From Bacteroidia bacterium (GTDB lineage Bacteria > Bacteroidota > Bacteroidia > SXHM01): a stretch of DNA of 64,000 nt. Each line of letters opens with the position of its first letter. Within the stretch, counting starts at the first letter, position 1. The notes under the pieces were generated by a model. That model saw nothing but the letters and a program-made list of their open reading frames with translations, did not search any database and had not been told where the DNA came from. The stretch covers positions 62,001-126,000 of the forward strand of contig JAJVIC010000002.1 of assembly GCA_022072225.1 (NCBI GenBank), written 5' to 3'. This document shows, piece after piece, positions 24,958 through 32,968 of this stretch. The position numbers and the translations under genes were made by a program.

Positions 24958-25566
24958 ATGCATGCAGAAACACCTAATGACATTGTCCGCATCAACCTCT
25001 TCGGCTCCGGCTGCACCATTGCCGCAGGCTTTTTAGAAAACAGTGTTTACAAAAAGCTGCAAGATTATTTAAGTTCAAATAAACTTAGCTTAGAAGAAGT
25101 TCTATGTGATTATCGCCACCTTCATTGGCTTGAAATTGATAAAGTGCGCAGGTGGCAGGATTTCGGAACCCATTTATTTGTTTCGGGTTTGTTTGATTAT
25201 ACCTACAGTTTTGTTGAATTAAAGCTCAATAAAAAAGATAAAGTAAAAATAAAGTTGAGTGATGTTTATTATCAATACTCCTTATTTCCAATTTATACAA
25301 AAGAAATAAAGCGCATCAACCTTTCTGAGAATAGCACAAAAGGAAAACTGTTGGTTATAGTTGAAACAACAGTTGGTAAAATAGGTAAAGCCGAAATTAG
25401 TGCCAACAATTTTGATATTACTAAGCTGTTATTTGATTTTAAAACAGTGCAAGTCAATTCAAAAATCCAATACAATATACTTTCAGAACTAAAGTATGAG
25501 GGCAAAAAAATTACACTGAAAAAACCTGATGTATTGGTAAATGGTTTTTATGCATTGATTATATAA
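24958..25566 (+). CDS. Hypothetical protein
   Basis: 202 aa, no signal peptide or TM segment. The sequence alternates beta-like strands rich in Lys and Ile (KLNKKDKVKIKLSDVYYQYSLF) and has an early region RRWQDFGTHLFVSGLFDYTYSFVEL. No family is recognised. The 105-bp gap upstream contains a 6-bp-stem hairpin (AGGCAA/TTGCCT, 24924-24940). It lies between the exonuclease and the WYL regulator and shares the AT-rich codon use of its left neighbours. Confidence 0.65.
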   Translation: MHAETPNDIVRINLFGSGCTIAAGFLENSVYKKLQDYLSSNKLSLEEVLCDYRHLHWLEIDKVRRWQDFGTHLFVSGLFDYTYSFVELKLNKKDKVKIKLSDVYYQYSLFPIYTKEIKRINLSENSTKGKLLVIVETTVGKIGKAEISANNFDITKLLFDFKTVQVNSKIQYNILSELKYEGKKITLKKPDVLVNGFYALII

Positions 25567-25574
25567 TTTTTAAC

Positions 25575-25595
25575 CTACGACATAAATTGTCGTAG
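25575..25595. promoter_or_regulatory. Perfect 8-5-8 palindrome, probable WYL operator
   Basis: CTACGACA, a 5-nt spacer (TAAAT) and TGTCGTAG form a perfect dyad. It ends 8 bp before a TAGCTTTG promoter box and 41 bp before the WYL regulator ATG. WYL proteins such as BrxR and CapW are known to bind palindromes in the promoters they repress, so autoregulation is the natural inference. Confidence 0.75.
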
Positions 25596-25603
25596 TTGAT
25601 TGG

Positions 25604-25611
25604 TAGCTTTG
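25604..25611 (+). promoter_or_regulatory. Promoter -7 box of the WYL regulator gene
   Basis: TAGCTTTG matches the Bacteroidota TAnnTTTG box and sits just downstream of the palindrome, so a bound repressor would cover the -33 region. The ATG at 25637 follows 25 bp later. Confidence 0.6.
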
Positions 25612-25636
25612 TAAAAAGATATTGAAATTTAACTCC

Positions 25637-26536
25637 ATGCCCAAACGCGAATACATCCTCCGCTACACCAGCATTATCAAACGCCTGAAAAAAAGCGAAG
25701 CCACCTTTGATGAAATAAGTGATTACCTGCAACGCGAGTCAGAGTTTCAGGGCTATGAGTTTGCGATCTCCAAACGCACCTTTCAGCGCGATGTAGAGGA
25801 TATACGCTCCATGTACGGAGTAGATATACAATACGATTTCAGTCGTAAGGTTTACCGCATTGCCGAAGATGAGCGCGAGGAAGAAAACAGCCGCATGTTA
25901 GAGGCCTTTGATATGTATAACACGCTTAATAAAAGTGAAAGTTTTGCAGATTATATACACTTTGAAAAGCGCAAGCCGCAGGGTACCGAACATTTTTACG
26001 GGCTGCTTCATGCTATTAAAAATAAGCTGATGGTACGCTTTGTTTACCGCAAATTCTGGGAAGATGAAGAAAGCAACCGCAGCGCAGAACCTCTGGCTTT
26101 AAAAGAGTTTAAAGGCCGCTGGTATTTAATAGCCAAAGACAAAAAAGACAACCTTGTGAAATCATTTGGCCTCGACCGCATTCATGAACTGGAACTAACA
26201 AAAGCAAAATTTAAACCCGATGCTGCCTTAAATATTGCTGAGCGTTTCCGTAATTCTTTTGGTGTTATAAACCCTCCTGACGAAAAGCCTCAGAAGATTG
26301 TGCTGTCGTTTTCAACTTTTCAGGCAAAGTATATTAAAAGCTATCCGCTGCACAGTTCGCAAAAAGTAATTTCAGAAACCAAAGACGAGTGCCGCATTGA
26401 GCTTTACCTGCTCGTTACCCATGATTTTGTGATGGAGCTGCTTTCGTTCGGCAGTGAGGTGGAAGTGCTGGAGCCCAAAAGCCTGCGCAGAGAAATAGCG
26501 AAGGAATTAAAAGAGGCGCTGGGGTATTATCAGTAA
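25637..26536 (+). CDS. HTH and WYL domain transcriptional regulator
   Basis: 299 aa from the ATG at 25637; a TTG at 25622 would add 5 residues. The N-terminal winged helix is TFDEISDYL ... ISKRTFQRDVEDIRSMYGVDI. The WYL core is near residues 135-185 (LMVRFVYRKFWEDEE ... PLALKEFKGRWYLIAKD), followed by the C-terminal WCX-like part. WYL regulators bind nucleic-acid ligands and control phage-defence, CRISPR and DNA-repair genes. It lies at the right end of the nuclease cluster and downstream of a perfect palindrome, then a dispersed hairpin repeat. Confidence 0.93.
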   Translation: MPKREYILRYTSIIKRLKKSEATFDEISDYLQRESEFQGYEFAISKRTFQRDVEDIRSMYGVDIQYDFSRKVYRIAEDEREEENSRMLEAFDMYNTLNKSESFADYIHFEKRKPQGTEHFYGLLHAIKNKLMVRFVYRKFWEDEESNRSAEPLALKEFKGRWYLIAKDKKDNLVKSFGLDRIHELELTKAKFKPDAALNIAERFRNSFGVINPPDEKPQKIVLSFSTFQAKYIKSYPLHSSQKVISETKDECRIELYLLVTHDFVMELLSFGSEVEVLEPKSLRREIAKELKEALGYYQ

Positions 26537-26543
26537 TGCAATC

Positions 26544-26624
26544 ACGTCATTGCGAACTCCGTTTCCTGCGGAGTGAAGCAATCTCTGTTATTTATCAGAT
26601 TGCTTCGCTTTGCTCGCAATGACG
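26544..26624. repeat. ACGTCATTGCGA ... TCGCAATGACGT inverted repeat
   Basis: The outer arms ACGTCATTGCGA (26544-26555) and TCGCAATGACGT (26613-26624) are perfectly complementary. Inner arms GAAGCAATCT / AGATTGCTTC extend the hairpin. A shorter relative (CGATTGCTTCGTCC ... CTCGCAATGACG) occurs at 43186-43222. This is the familiar dispersed intergenic element of many Bacteroidota genomes, here between convergent genes. Confidence 0.8.
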
Positions 26625-26630
26625 TAATTA

Positions 26631-26668
26631 AAAAAGCCCGCTCCCCACACAACAAGGGAACGGGCTTC
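26631..26668 (-). terminator. Terminator of the giant T9SS gene
   Basis: On the minus strand an AAGCCCG/CGGGCTT stem with inner GGGA/TCCC pairing is followed by a T-run. It lies about 80 bp after the stop of the 1964-residue gene. Confidence 0.8.
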
Positions 26669-26694
26669 ACCCAACTAAACACAACACATCAAAG

Positions 26695-26743
26695 TTCCCC
26701 TCTCCATCCCGATAGCTATCGGGAGGAGAGGGGTTAGGGGTGA
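26695..26743. repeat. Dispersed palindromic element CCCGATAGCTATCGGG
   Basis: A perfect 16-bp palindrome (26708-26723) is flanked by complementary CCCCTCTC / GAGAGGGG arms and a GTTAGGGGTGAGG tail. This is a common Bacteroidota intergenic repeat. It ends 3 bp before the giant gene's stop codon. Confidence 0.75.
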
Positions 26744-26745
26744 GG

Positions 26746-29700
26746 TTACTTCACCACCGTAAACCGTTTGCTCACATTGCCTTCTTCAGTTGAAATGCGC
26801 AGGAAATAAACTCCGGCAGCAAAGTCTGAAACATCTATTGTTGAAGTTGGATGTTGGAAGTTAGAGGTTGGAGTAATCTGTTCTCCTATAGCATTTAAAA
26901 TATCCAACTTCCAGCCTCCGGCCTCCAATTTCTGATCAACAGAAACAGTCAATTGTTCCCGCGCAGGATTAGGATAAACGCTGATACCTGCTTCAAGGCT
27001 GTTGAGTTCATTCACCGCATTGCCAAGGTCGGTTACCACAATTGAATCGTTCTGAACACCAATATCTACTATGCTTTCATCGTTGCGGATAAGTCTTACA
27101 TCCGTAATTTCCAGCGCAAGTGTTTCGTACAATGTTTGTTTTCCGCTCAGGTTATCAATGGTAATAAAACTCAGTTCCCCAATGGTTCCGTATCCTGTAA
27201 TATTCTGGTGGTCAATACGCGTAAAGGCTACATCCATTACACCCTGTGCATGGAAATTTTTACGGATAGAAATTGCATTCAGTCCGTGAACTCCAAACCA
27301 AGAATTATTGAAACTGATGCCCATGCTGTTTACCTCAAGCAAATCGGGATTGTAATGCACCGTAAATGCAATTCCGTAAACATCATTTGCCTTAACTGTT
27401 TCGCTTCCAAGGTTTACCGGAACAATTACGCTGCTGCCTGTTAACACCGTATCAACGGGAGCAACAAGGTAAAGCATCGGGTCATTATCATCGCGTGTTT
27501 CTATACCCGAAAAACTGTGAGTAAGCGCATAGTTTTGAATAACGGCCAGCGTATCGTCCACATCAATTACCGCATCACCGTTGCAGTCAATGTGTTTGTA
27601 ATCCACTCCTGATTGCAGTTGCTGTCCCCATGCAGGCGAAGCTTCCGGCTGCCAGTTGATGGTGGCGTTTGGTCTAAGCAAACCATTTGTTCCGTAGCCA
27701 ATTCCTATTGCAAGCAAATCCAGGTTGTGTGCCTGCCCGTCAGCGTTGGCATCGCCCGGCCAAACCGAATCGGTTTCGCAGGCGGTTACGTAAAATAAAC
27801 TGGTGAGGGCACCGCATCCCGGGAAGTAGGCATAGCCCGAGTAGGTTCCGGGATTTATGACATTCAGAGTTTGCGAATACACATTAATGCCGCTTCCGTT
27901 GCCTTGCGGGTCGCTGTAATACTGCCAGTAGTACTGTGCAGCACCGGGACCAAAGTCGAGCGTAATGCTGTCGCCACAAACTTCGAATGTGTCAACACTC
28001 CATGTATAGGAGGTCACTAAAATCTGGTCAGTGGCAGTGCAACCGGTGTTAACATCCGTAACGGTAACAGTGTATTCCACATTGTTTACCATGCTTGCCA
28101 CCGGATTAGCTATGTATGGATTATCCAAACCTGTAGCAGGACTCCATTGATAGAAATAATTTCCGGGAACACTGGGCGTTGCATTAAGGTTAGCTACACC
28201 CTGACAGGCAAAAATACTGTCGGGATATTGCGGCTGCCCGTTGGGTGCCTGACAGGAAACCACTGCTTCAAAACCTCCAAGGGTAATACTGAAATCAGTA
28301 GTAAACTTGATGGTAAGCGCACCGGTTGGGTTATTGGTAAGGTTGGCAGTAATGGTTCCTATTGAAAGCGAACCGGATGCAGGACCATACAGAATAGTTC
28401 CGTTTGCACTGTTGTTGTTGTAAATTGTTATGAAGTCATAATTGGTTTCAGAATTGAAATAGGTGAAATTAAGACTGGCAACATTTCCCTGAGTGGCAGG
28501 ATAAACGGTGAATGCCAGGTTTTCGTTGTTCTGGTAGTTTCCGTTTGGTCCGCCTGAATCATACAGACTTCCGCCACAGGTTGTGATGTTGCTCCCTGCA
28601 TTGATATTCCATTGTTCTACATTACTGAAGTAGGCCGAAATGTTTACATCAAAACCATCGGCAATGCTAATGCTCTGTGTCATTACCGAAGTGCAGCCAT
28701 CTACATCAACGGTGGTAAGCGTTACGGTGTATGTTCCCGAACTGTAATAATGATAGGTGCTTGCATTCAAACTGTTCAGTGAGGTGCCATCACCAAAATC
28801 CCAACTGTATTGATTGCATTGTGCTGAAGTTGTTGCAGTAAATAAAACCGAGTCACCGCAAGCCCATGGATTGCTCTGGTAACTAAAATCGTTGAAGCAA
28901 TTATCTTCACAGGCAAGCACATGGAAAAAATTTTGGGTGGTAGGGCAGTTGCCCGGCCAAGACATTCCGAAATAGGTTCCGGTATCGCTTACGGTAATAC
29001 ATTGTCCCTGCGCTCCTCCGGGATTCCAAACATAATTCTGTGAACCCGCCTGCATGCATAACTCAACGGTTCCATTGCATAAATATAGTGTGTCATTTAT
29101 TGGCTGAACATAATCCAGACATAAGGTGTCAATGCCTGAGCAGCCGTTTGCATCAGTAGCTGTAAGTGTATAGCAAATTGCTCCCTGAATAATTGCCAGC
29201 GGATCGTTAATATTAGGATTACTCAATCCGGTTCCAGGTGACCACTGATAGGTGTAAGAACCTGTTCCTCCGGTTGCGGTACCGTTTAATTGATAAGTGC
29301 CCGGCTGGCAATAAATCTGGTCATTTCCTGCAAAAACAGTTACCGGTGTGCCTCCTTGAATAACAATGTTGTTGTATGAAGTAGTGGTGCAGCCATTTAT
29401 GTCGGTAGTGGTAAGTGTAACAACGTATGTAATTCCGTTTGCCGGAGGGTAGTAATGATAAATGGTAGGCTGGGAATTGGTTTCGATATGCCCGTCACCA
29501 AAATCCCATGTCCAGTTTACAACCTGGTTTCCTGCTGTGCCAACAAATAACACCGAGTCTCCGCATGCCCATGGATTATGCTGGTACGTGAAAACATTAA
29601 AGCAGCTTGGGTTGCAGGGCAACACATGAAACACGCGCATCAAAGCACCACAGTTGCCCGGATAGGTTCCATAACCGTAATAGGTTCCTGTTTGTGTAAC

Positions 29701-32640
29701 AGTGATACCTTGTGTGCTTTGTCCGTTTTGCCAGCTGTAGTAATACGCTCCCGGTGCAAGTTCAAGATAGGCGGTTGAGTTGCAGAGGTAAACCGTATCA
29801 TGAACCTGATTAGGATTTGGTAATGCGGTAATATTAATCGTGTCCAGCGAAGTGCATCCGTTATCGTCAGTTGCCCAGACCCAGAACGTTTGGTTGTAAA
29901 CATTGCTGAAAATCTGTGTTGCCTGTGTCGGGTCACTGAAGTAGGAGGCAGGCTCCCACTGATAGGTGTAGTTTCCTGTGCCTCCGGTAACTTGCGGAGA
30001 AACTGTATAACTTCCTGAACAAACCACTGTATCTTGTCCTGCATCTACATCAATATAACTGATTATTGGCGTAACATACATGCTTGAATAAGCTGTGCAG
30101 TTGTTGGCGTCAACGGTAATCAGTTCTACCATTTGCGGGAGGTTATTGGTTAACACCAACCAGCCTGTAGAAGTAGTGCTGAAAAAATTCGGGCTGGCAT
30201 ACCACTGCCACGAAACAATCTGGGAATTTCCTGTTCCTGCAAAATAAATGCTGTCGCCACCGCAGAAAGGATTATGCTGGTAAGTAAAGGTGTTGGTGCA
30301 ATTGTTATTGCATGGCAGAACAGTAATAACACGGTGCAGTGTGCAGTTAGAGTAAACACCCCAACCGTTGATTTGTCCGGTTCCCGTATAAATAATTCCC
30401 TGTGTGGTTGCGCCATTTGTCCATTGGTAACTGCTTGCACCGGATGCAAGTTCAAGATAAACCTGGTTGTTGCAATTATAAACGGTATCAATAACATCTA
30501 GCGTATTTACTGCAGTAATATTAACTGTATCTAAAGTTGTGCAGCCCTGCGCATCGGTAACCCAAAGCCAATAGGTTTGGTTATATACATCAGAAAAAGT
30601 TTGAATTGCCTGATTGGGGTTTGTAATTCCTTGCGCAGGTTGCCACTGAAAGGTATAAGGTGCCACACCGCCTGTTACAATTGGGTTAATGGAATAACTG
30701 CCGTTGCATATAACAGTATCCTGCCCTAAATCAACATTAAGCGAATTGATTTGCGGAGTAATCATCATTACCGAACCGGCTGAACAACCATTTGCATCAA
30801 TGGTGTTAAGGTAAACAGGAAATTGTTGTCCGCTTGTTACAACCAGCCATGCTGTGGATGTATTCCCGAAGGTATTTCCGAACGCATTCCACATCCAGTT
30901 GGTTATTATTCCGCCACCTGTGCCTACAAAGAAAATGCTGTCGCCACCACAAAAGGGATTGTGCTGGTAGGTGAAGAGGTTCCATGCATTGTCACAAATA
31001 TTTTCACAAAGCCCAACATGAAACTGGCTGGTAATAAGTCCGCAGCCTCCGGTGATGTATTCAAATCCGAGGTAAGTTCCGGGTTCGGTTACAGTAAGTG
31101 TTTGAGAATTGACATTCAGTGCATGCGAAACACCGTTAGTGTCAACCCATGTTTGCCAAGTATAAGCAGTAGCACCGGGGCCAAAGTCAAGTGTCGCTGT
31201 TCCGTTGTTGCAAAGGAAAACACTGTCGTTAACTCCTACGTAGGAAGTAACAATAACATTGTCTGTGGCTGTGCAGCCGTTGGCATCTGTAACAATCAAT
31301 GTATAGTTTTGGTTATATACTTCTTCAATGCTTGGGTTAGCAATATTTGGATTGCTCATGCCGATGGGCGGTGTCCAGTAATAGGTGAAAGGGGCAGTTC
31401 CGGTTGGCATTGGATTGGGAATAAAGGCACCCTGACAAACTATAGTGTCTTCCACACCAATTTCAACCGAGCAATTTTGCAGTTGCTGAATATTTCCCAA
31501 CGTATCGAAAGAAGCCACCCATGCATCTTCTGCTCCAGCCTGATAATCGTAATCTCTTCCAAATACTGTTAATTGATTTGTCCATGTTGGGATGAGTTGG
31601 TTTGCATCTAATTGGTAATCTCCCGAAAAAGTGTGGATGAGTTGCGCAATGCCTGCTGTACTTACGTTGTAGATTTTTGCATTGTCGCTGTTATAGTCGG
31701 TGAGTGCAACCGAAAATGAGCCGCCCTGATTCCGGACAAATCCGCCAACGCCAACACTTGTGGGAAGGTTGGAAAGAACTGTATGATTTCCGTTCAGGTC
31801 GAAAACCAAAATCTGTCCCTGCGAATTCATACTCAGTTGATTCAAAACATAGATATAGTTGCCCGACTGCAATAATTTTTTTGCGCCATCATAAGCTGTT
31901 CCAACAGTTCGTGTCCAGAGTGTATCGCCATTTGCATTGGTGCGGATAACAATACTTCCTCCAACACCTGAATTAGCATTATAGCTTTCACCGCAAACAA
32001 TATAACCGCCACCCGAAAGTTCAATCACATCATGTCCGCGTTGCCAGCCCGATGGAACGCCATATGTTTTTGCCCAAACCGAATCGCCTGCAGCATTTGT
32101 TTTTACCAGATATAATTTTCCTGATGCAAACTGGTTCATTAAATCCCATTCGCGGATTCCGAAAATTGCGTATCCACCGTCTGAAGTAGCAATAGCTTTT
32201 TCAGCCTGGCATTGAAAAGGACTGCTGAATGTTTTTGTCCACAGCCAGCCACCGTTGCCGTTAATTTTGATCAGCGCCATTTTGCTCGAGTTGCTGCCGT
32301 TTAGTTTGGTGCCGCTCATAATCATATTGCCGTCATTAGTATTGGCAATCGAATTAACTTCGGTAGCATCGCCCAACCGAACCTGCCAGACATATTGACC
32401 GGTGTTTGCATCAACACGAACAACATAAGCACCGCTGGGCGAAGTGGCATAACCTGCACCAACAACATCGCCACCGAAATAAGTGCCTGAATTGAAACGC
32501 TCGTATTGTGTTCCCGGATTTCCAAACGTGAGTTCAAAATAGTTTTGCGCTGAGGCTGCATTAGCAACCGATACCATTATTAAAGCAGTAAATAAATTTT
32601 TCACCTGCTGTATTCCGAATTTTTGTAGTGGCTTTTTCAT
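26746..32640 (-). CDS. Giant T9SS-secreted multidomain protein (PKD-like repeats, CUB, dockerin, cohesin-like)
   Basis: 1964 aa with signal peptide (to ASAQ, about residue 32). Order: N-terminal propeller-like region rich in WARTYG/NGDTLWTR repeats (about 33-390). Next come four successive ~230-residue units, each opened by FTYQHNPFCGGDS or FSYQSNPWACGDS and containing PKD-like YTYQW / WDFGDG strands (about 560-1400). A CUB domain follows (SGGPNGNYQNNEN ... GGFEAVVSC, about 1340-1470), then dockerin-type loops (GDANADGQAHNLDLLAIG and DCNGDAVIDVDDTLAVI) and a cohesin-like beta domain (VIVPVNLGSETVKANDVYGIAF region). The protein ends with a T9SS sorting domain (SVYPNPAREQ). It is a surface or secreted adhesin-like protein. 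Two 7-bp-period arrays are translated within its sorting domain. Confidence 0.93.
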   Translation of the reverse strand: MKKPLQKFGIQQVKNLFTALIMVSVANAASAQNYFELTFGNPGTQYERFNSGTYFGGDVVGAGYATSPSGAYVVRVDANTGQYVWQVRLGDATEVNSIANTNDGNMIMSGTKLNGSNSSKMALIKINGNGGWLWTKTFSSPFQCQAEKAIATSDGGYAIFGIREWDLMNQFASGKLYLVKTNAAGDSVWAKTYGVPSGWQRGHDVIELSGGGYIVCGESYNANSGVGGSIVIRTNANGDTLWTRTVGTAYDGAKKLLQSGNYIYVLNQLSMNSQGQILVFDLNGNHTVLSNLPTSVGVGGFVRNQGGSFSVALTDYNSDNAKIYNVSTAGIAQLIHTFSGDYQLDANQLIPTWTNQLTVFGRDYDYQAGAEDAWVASFDTLGNIQQLQNCSVEIGVEDTIVCQGAFIPNPMPTGTAPFTYYWTPPIGMSNPNIANPSIEEVYNQNYTLIVTDANGCTATDNVIVTSYVGVNDSVFLCNNGTATLDFGPGATAYTWQTWVDTNGVSHALNVNSQTLTVTEPGTYLGFEYITGGCGLITSQFHVGLCENICDNAWNLFTYQHNPFCGGDSIFFVGTGGGIITNWMWNAFGNTFGNTSTAWLVVTSGQQFPVYLNTIDANGCSAGSVMMITPQINSLNVDLGQDTVICNGSYSINPIVTGGVAPYTFQWQPAQGITNPNQAIQTFSDVYNQTYWLWVTDAQGCTTLDTVNITAVNTLDVIDTVYNCNNQVYLELASGASSYQWTNGATTQGIIYTGTGQINGWGVYSNCTLHRVITVLPCNNNCTNTFTYQHNPFCGGDSIYFAGTGNSQIVSWQWYASPNFFSTTSTGWLVLTNNLPQMVELITVDANNCTAYSSMYVTPIISYIDVDAGQDTVVCSGSYTVSPQVTGGTGNYTYQWEPASYFSDPTQATQIFSNVYNQTFWVWATDDNGCTSLDTINITALPNPNQVHDTVYLCNSTAYLELAPGAYYYSWQNGQSTQGITVTQTGTYYGYGTYPGNCGALMRVFHVLPCNPSCFNVFTYQHNPWACGDSVLFVGTAGNQVVNWTWDFGDGHIETNSQPTIYHYYPPANGITYVVTLTTTDINGCTTTSYNNIVIQGGTPVTVFAGNDQIYCQPGTYQLNGTATGGTGSYTYQWSPGTGLSNPNINDPLAIIQGAICYTLTATDANGCSGIDTLCLDYVQPINDTLYLCNGTVELCMQAGSQNYVWNPGGAQGQCITVSDTGTYFGMSWPGNCPTTQNFFHVLACEDNCFNDFSYQSNPWACGDSVLFTATTSAQCNQYSWDFGDGTSLNSLNASTYHYYSSGTYTVTLTTVDVDGCTSVMTQSISIADGFDVNISAYFSNVEQWNINAGSNITTCGGSLYDSGGPNGNYQNNENLAFTVYPATQGNVASLNFTYFNSETNYDFITIYNNNSANGTILYGPASGSLSIGTITANLTNNPTGALTIKFTTDFSITLGGFEAVVSCQAPNGQPQYPDSIFACQGVANLNATPSVPGNYFYQWSPATGLDNPYIANPVASMVNNVEYTVTVTDVNTGCTATDQILVTSYTWSVDTFEVCGDSITLDFGPGAAQYYWQYYSDPQGNGSGINVYSQTLNVINPGTYSGYAYFPGCGALTSLFYVTACETDSVWPGDANADGQAHNLDLLAIGIGYGTNGLLRPNATINWQPEASPAWGQQLQSGVDYKHIDCNGDAVIDVDDTLAVIQNYALTHSFSGIETRDDNDPMLYLVAPVDTVLTGSSVIVPVNLGSETVKANDVYGIAFTVHYNPDLLEVNSMGISFNNSWFGVHGLNAISIRKNFHAQGVMDVAFTRIDHQNITGYGTIGELSFITIDNLSGKQTLYETLALEITDVRLIRNDESIVDIGVQNDSIVVTDLGNAVNELNSLEAGISVYPNPAREQLTVSVDQKLEAGGWKLDILNAIGEQITPTSNFQHPTSTIDVSDFAAGVYFLRISTEEGNVSKRFTVVK
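26839..26931 (-). repeat. Translated heptamer-period arrays in the T9SS sorting domain
   Basis: On the plus strand, 26839-26877 steps in 7-bp units of the type TTGGATG, TTGGAAG, TTAGAGG, TTGGAGT. 26903-26931 carries the inverted form ATCCAAC, TTCCAGC, CTCCGGC, CTCCAAT. Both are read in frame as parts of the sorting domain (LEAGGWKLDI and TSNFQHPTSTID). Confidence 0.75.
28852..30978 (-). repeat. Four internal ~230-residue repeats of the giant protein
   Basis: The unit-opening sequence (coding for (T/S)YQ(H/S)NP followed by CGDS) occurs near 30955, 30265, 29575 and 28867, steps of about 690-710 bp. Copies 1-2 use HNPFCGGDSI and copies 3-4 use NPWACGDSV, suggesting two rounds of duplication. 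Confidence 0.85.
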
Positions 32641-32893
32641 ATCGCAATGGTATTAAATTATTGTCTTTCTCTGTTTGTTGTTCCCGCTTGGGTATTATTT
32701 CACGCTACAAAGATGCAACGGCTTTTGCCATACAACAAAAACAAATTTTATCGTTTATCGGATTTATATTTTCTGTTTATTTATCTGTAAAATTGTATTT
32801 TGTATTGAAAATACTGTATTTTTACGCAAGTTATTTTAATACATAATTTGTATTTTATCGGATTATAAATAATGATTTATATTGAAAGATAAC

Positions 32894-32957
32894 CGTCATG
32901 CTGAATTTATTTCAGCATCTCAATAAACAGACCCTGAAACAAGTTCAGGGTGACGAA
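32894..32957. repeat. Double-hairpin dispersed repeat in a 328-bp intergenic gap
   Basis: ATGCTGAA pairs with TTCAGCAT and CCCTGAA with TTCAGGG, separated by AATAAACAGA; outer GTCA / TGAC arms can close the structure. It is a common Bacteroidota intergenic element. The rest of the gap (32641-32890) is AT-rich and holds no gene I can support, but should contain the promoter of the giant minus-strand gene. Confidence 0.75.
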
Positions 32958-32968
32958 AGTCACAAGCC

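Noticed and set aside
19364-26536. Prophage or integrated element
   Set aside because: An XRE regulator, nuclease genes and odd composition were suggestive, but there are no integrase, terminase, capsid or portal genes and no direct-repeat attachment sites or tRNA at the borders.
30823-31572. 249-aa plus-strand frame opposite the giant T9SS gene
   Set aside because: It is a mirror of the repetitive, Asn/Thr-rich coding strand; no signal, motif or promoter supports it.
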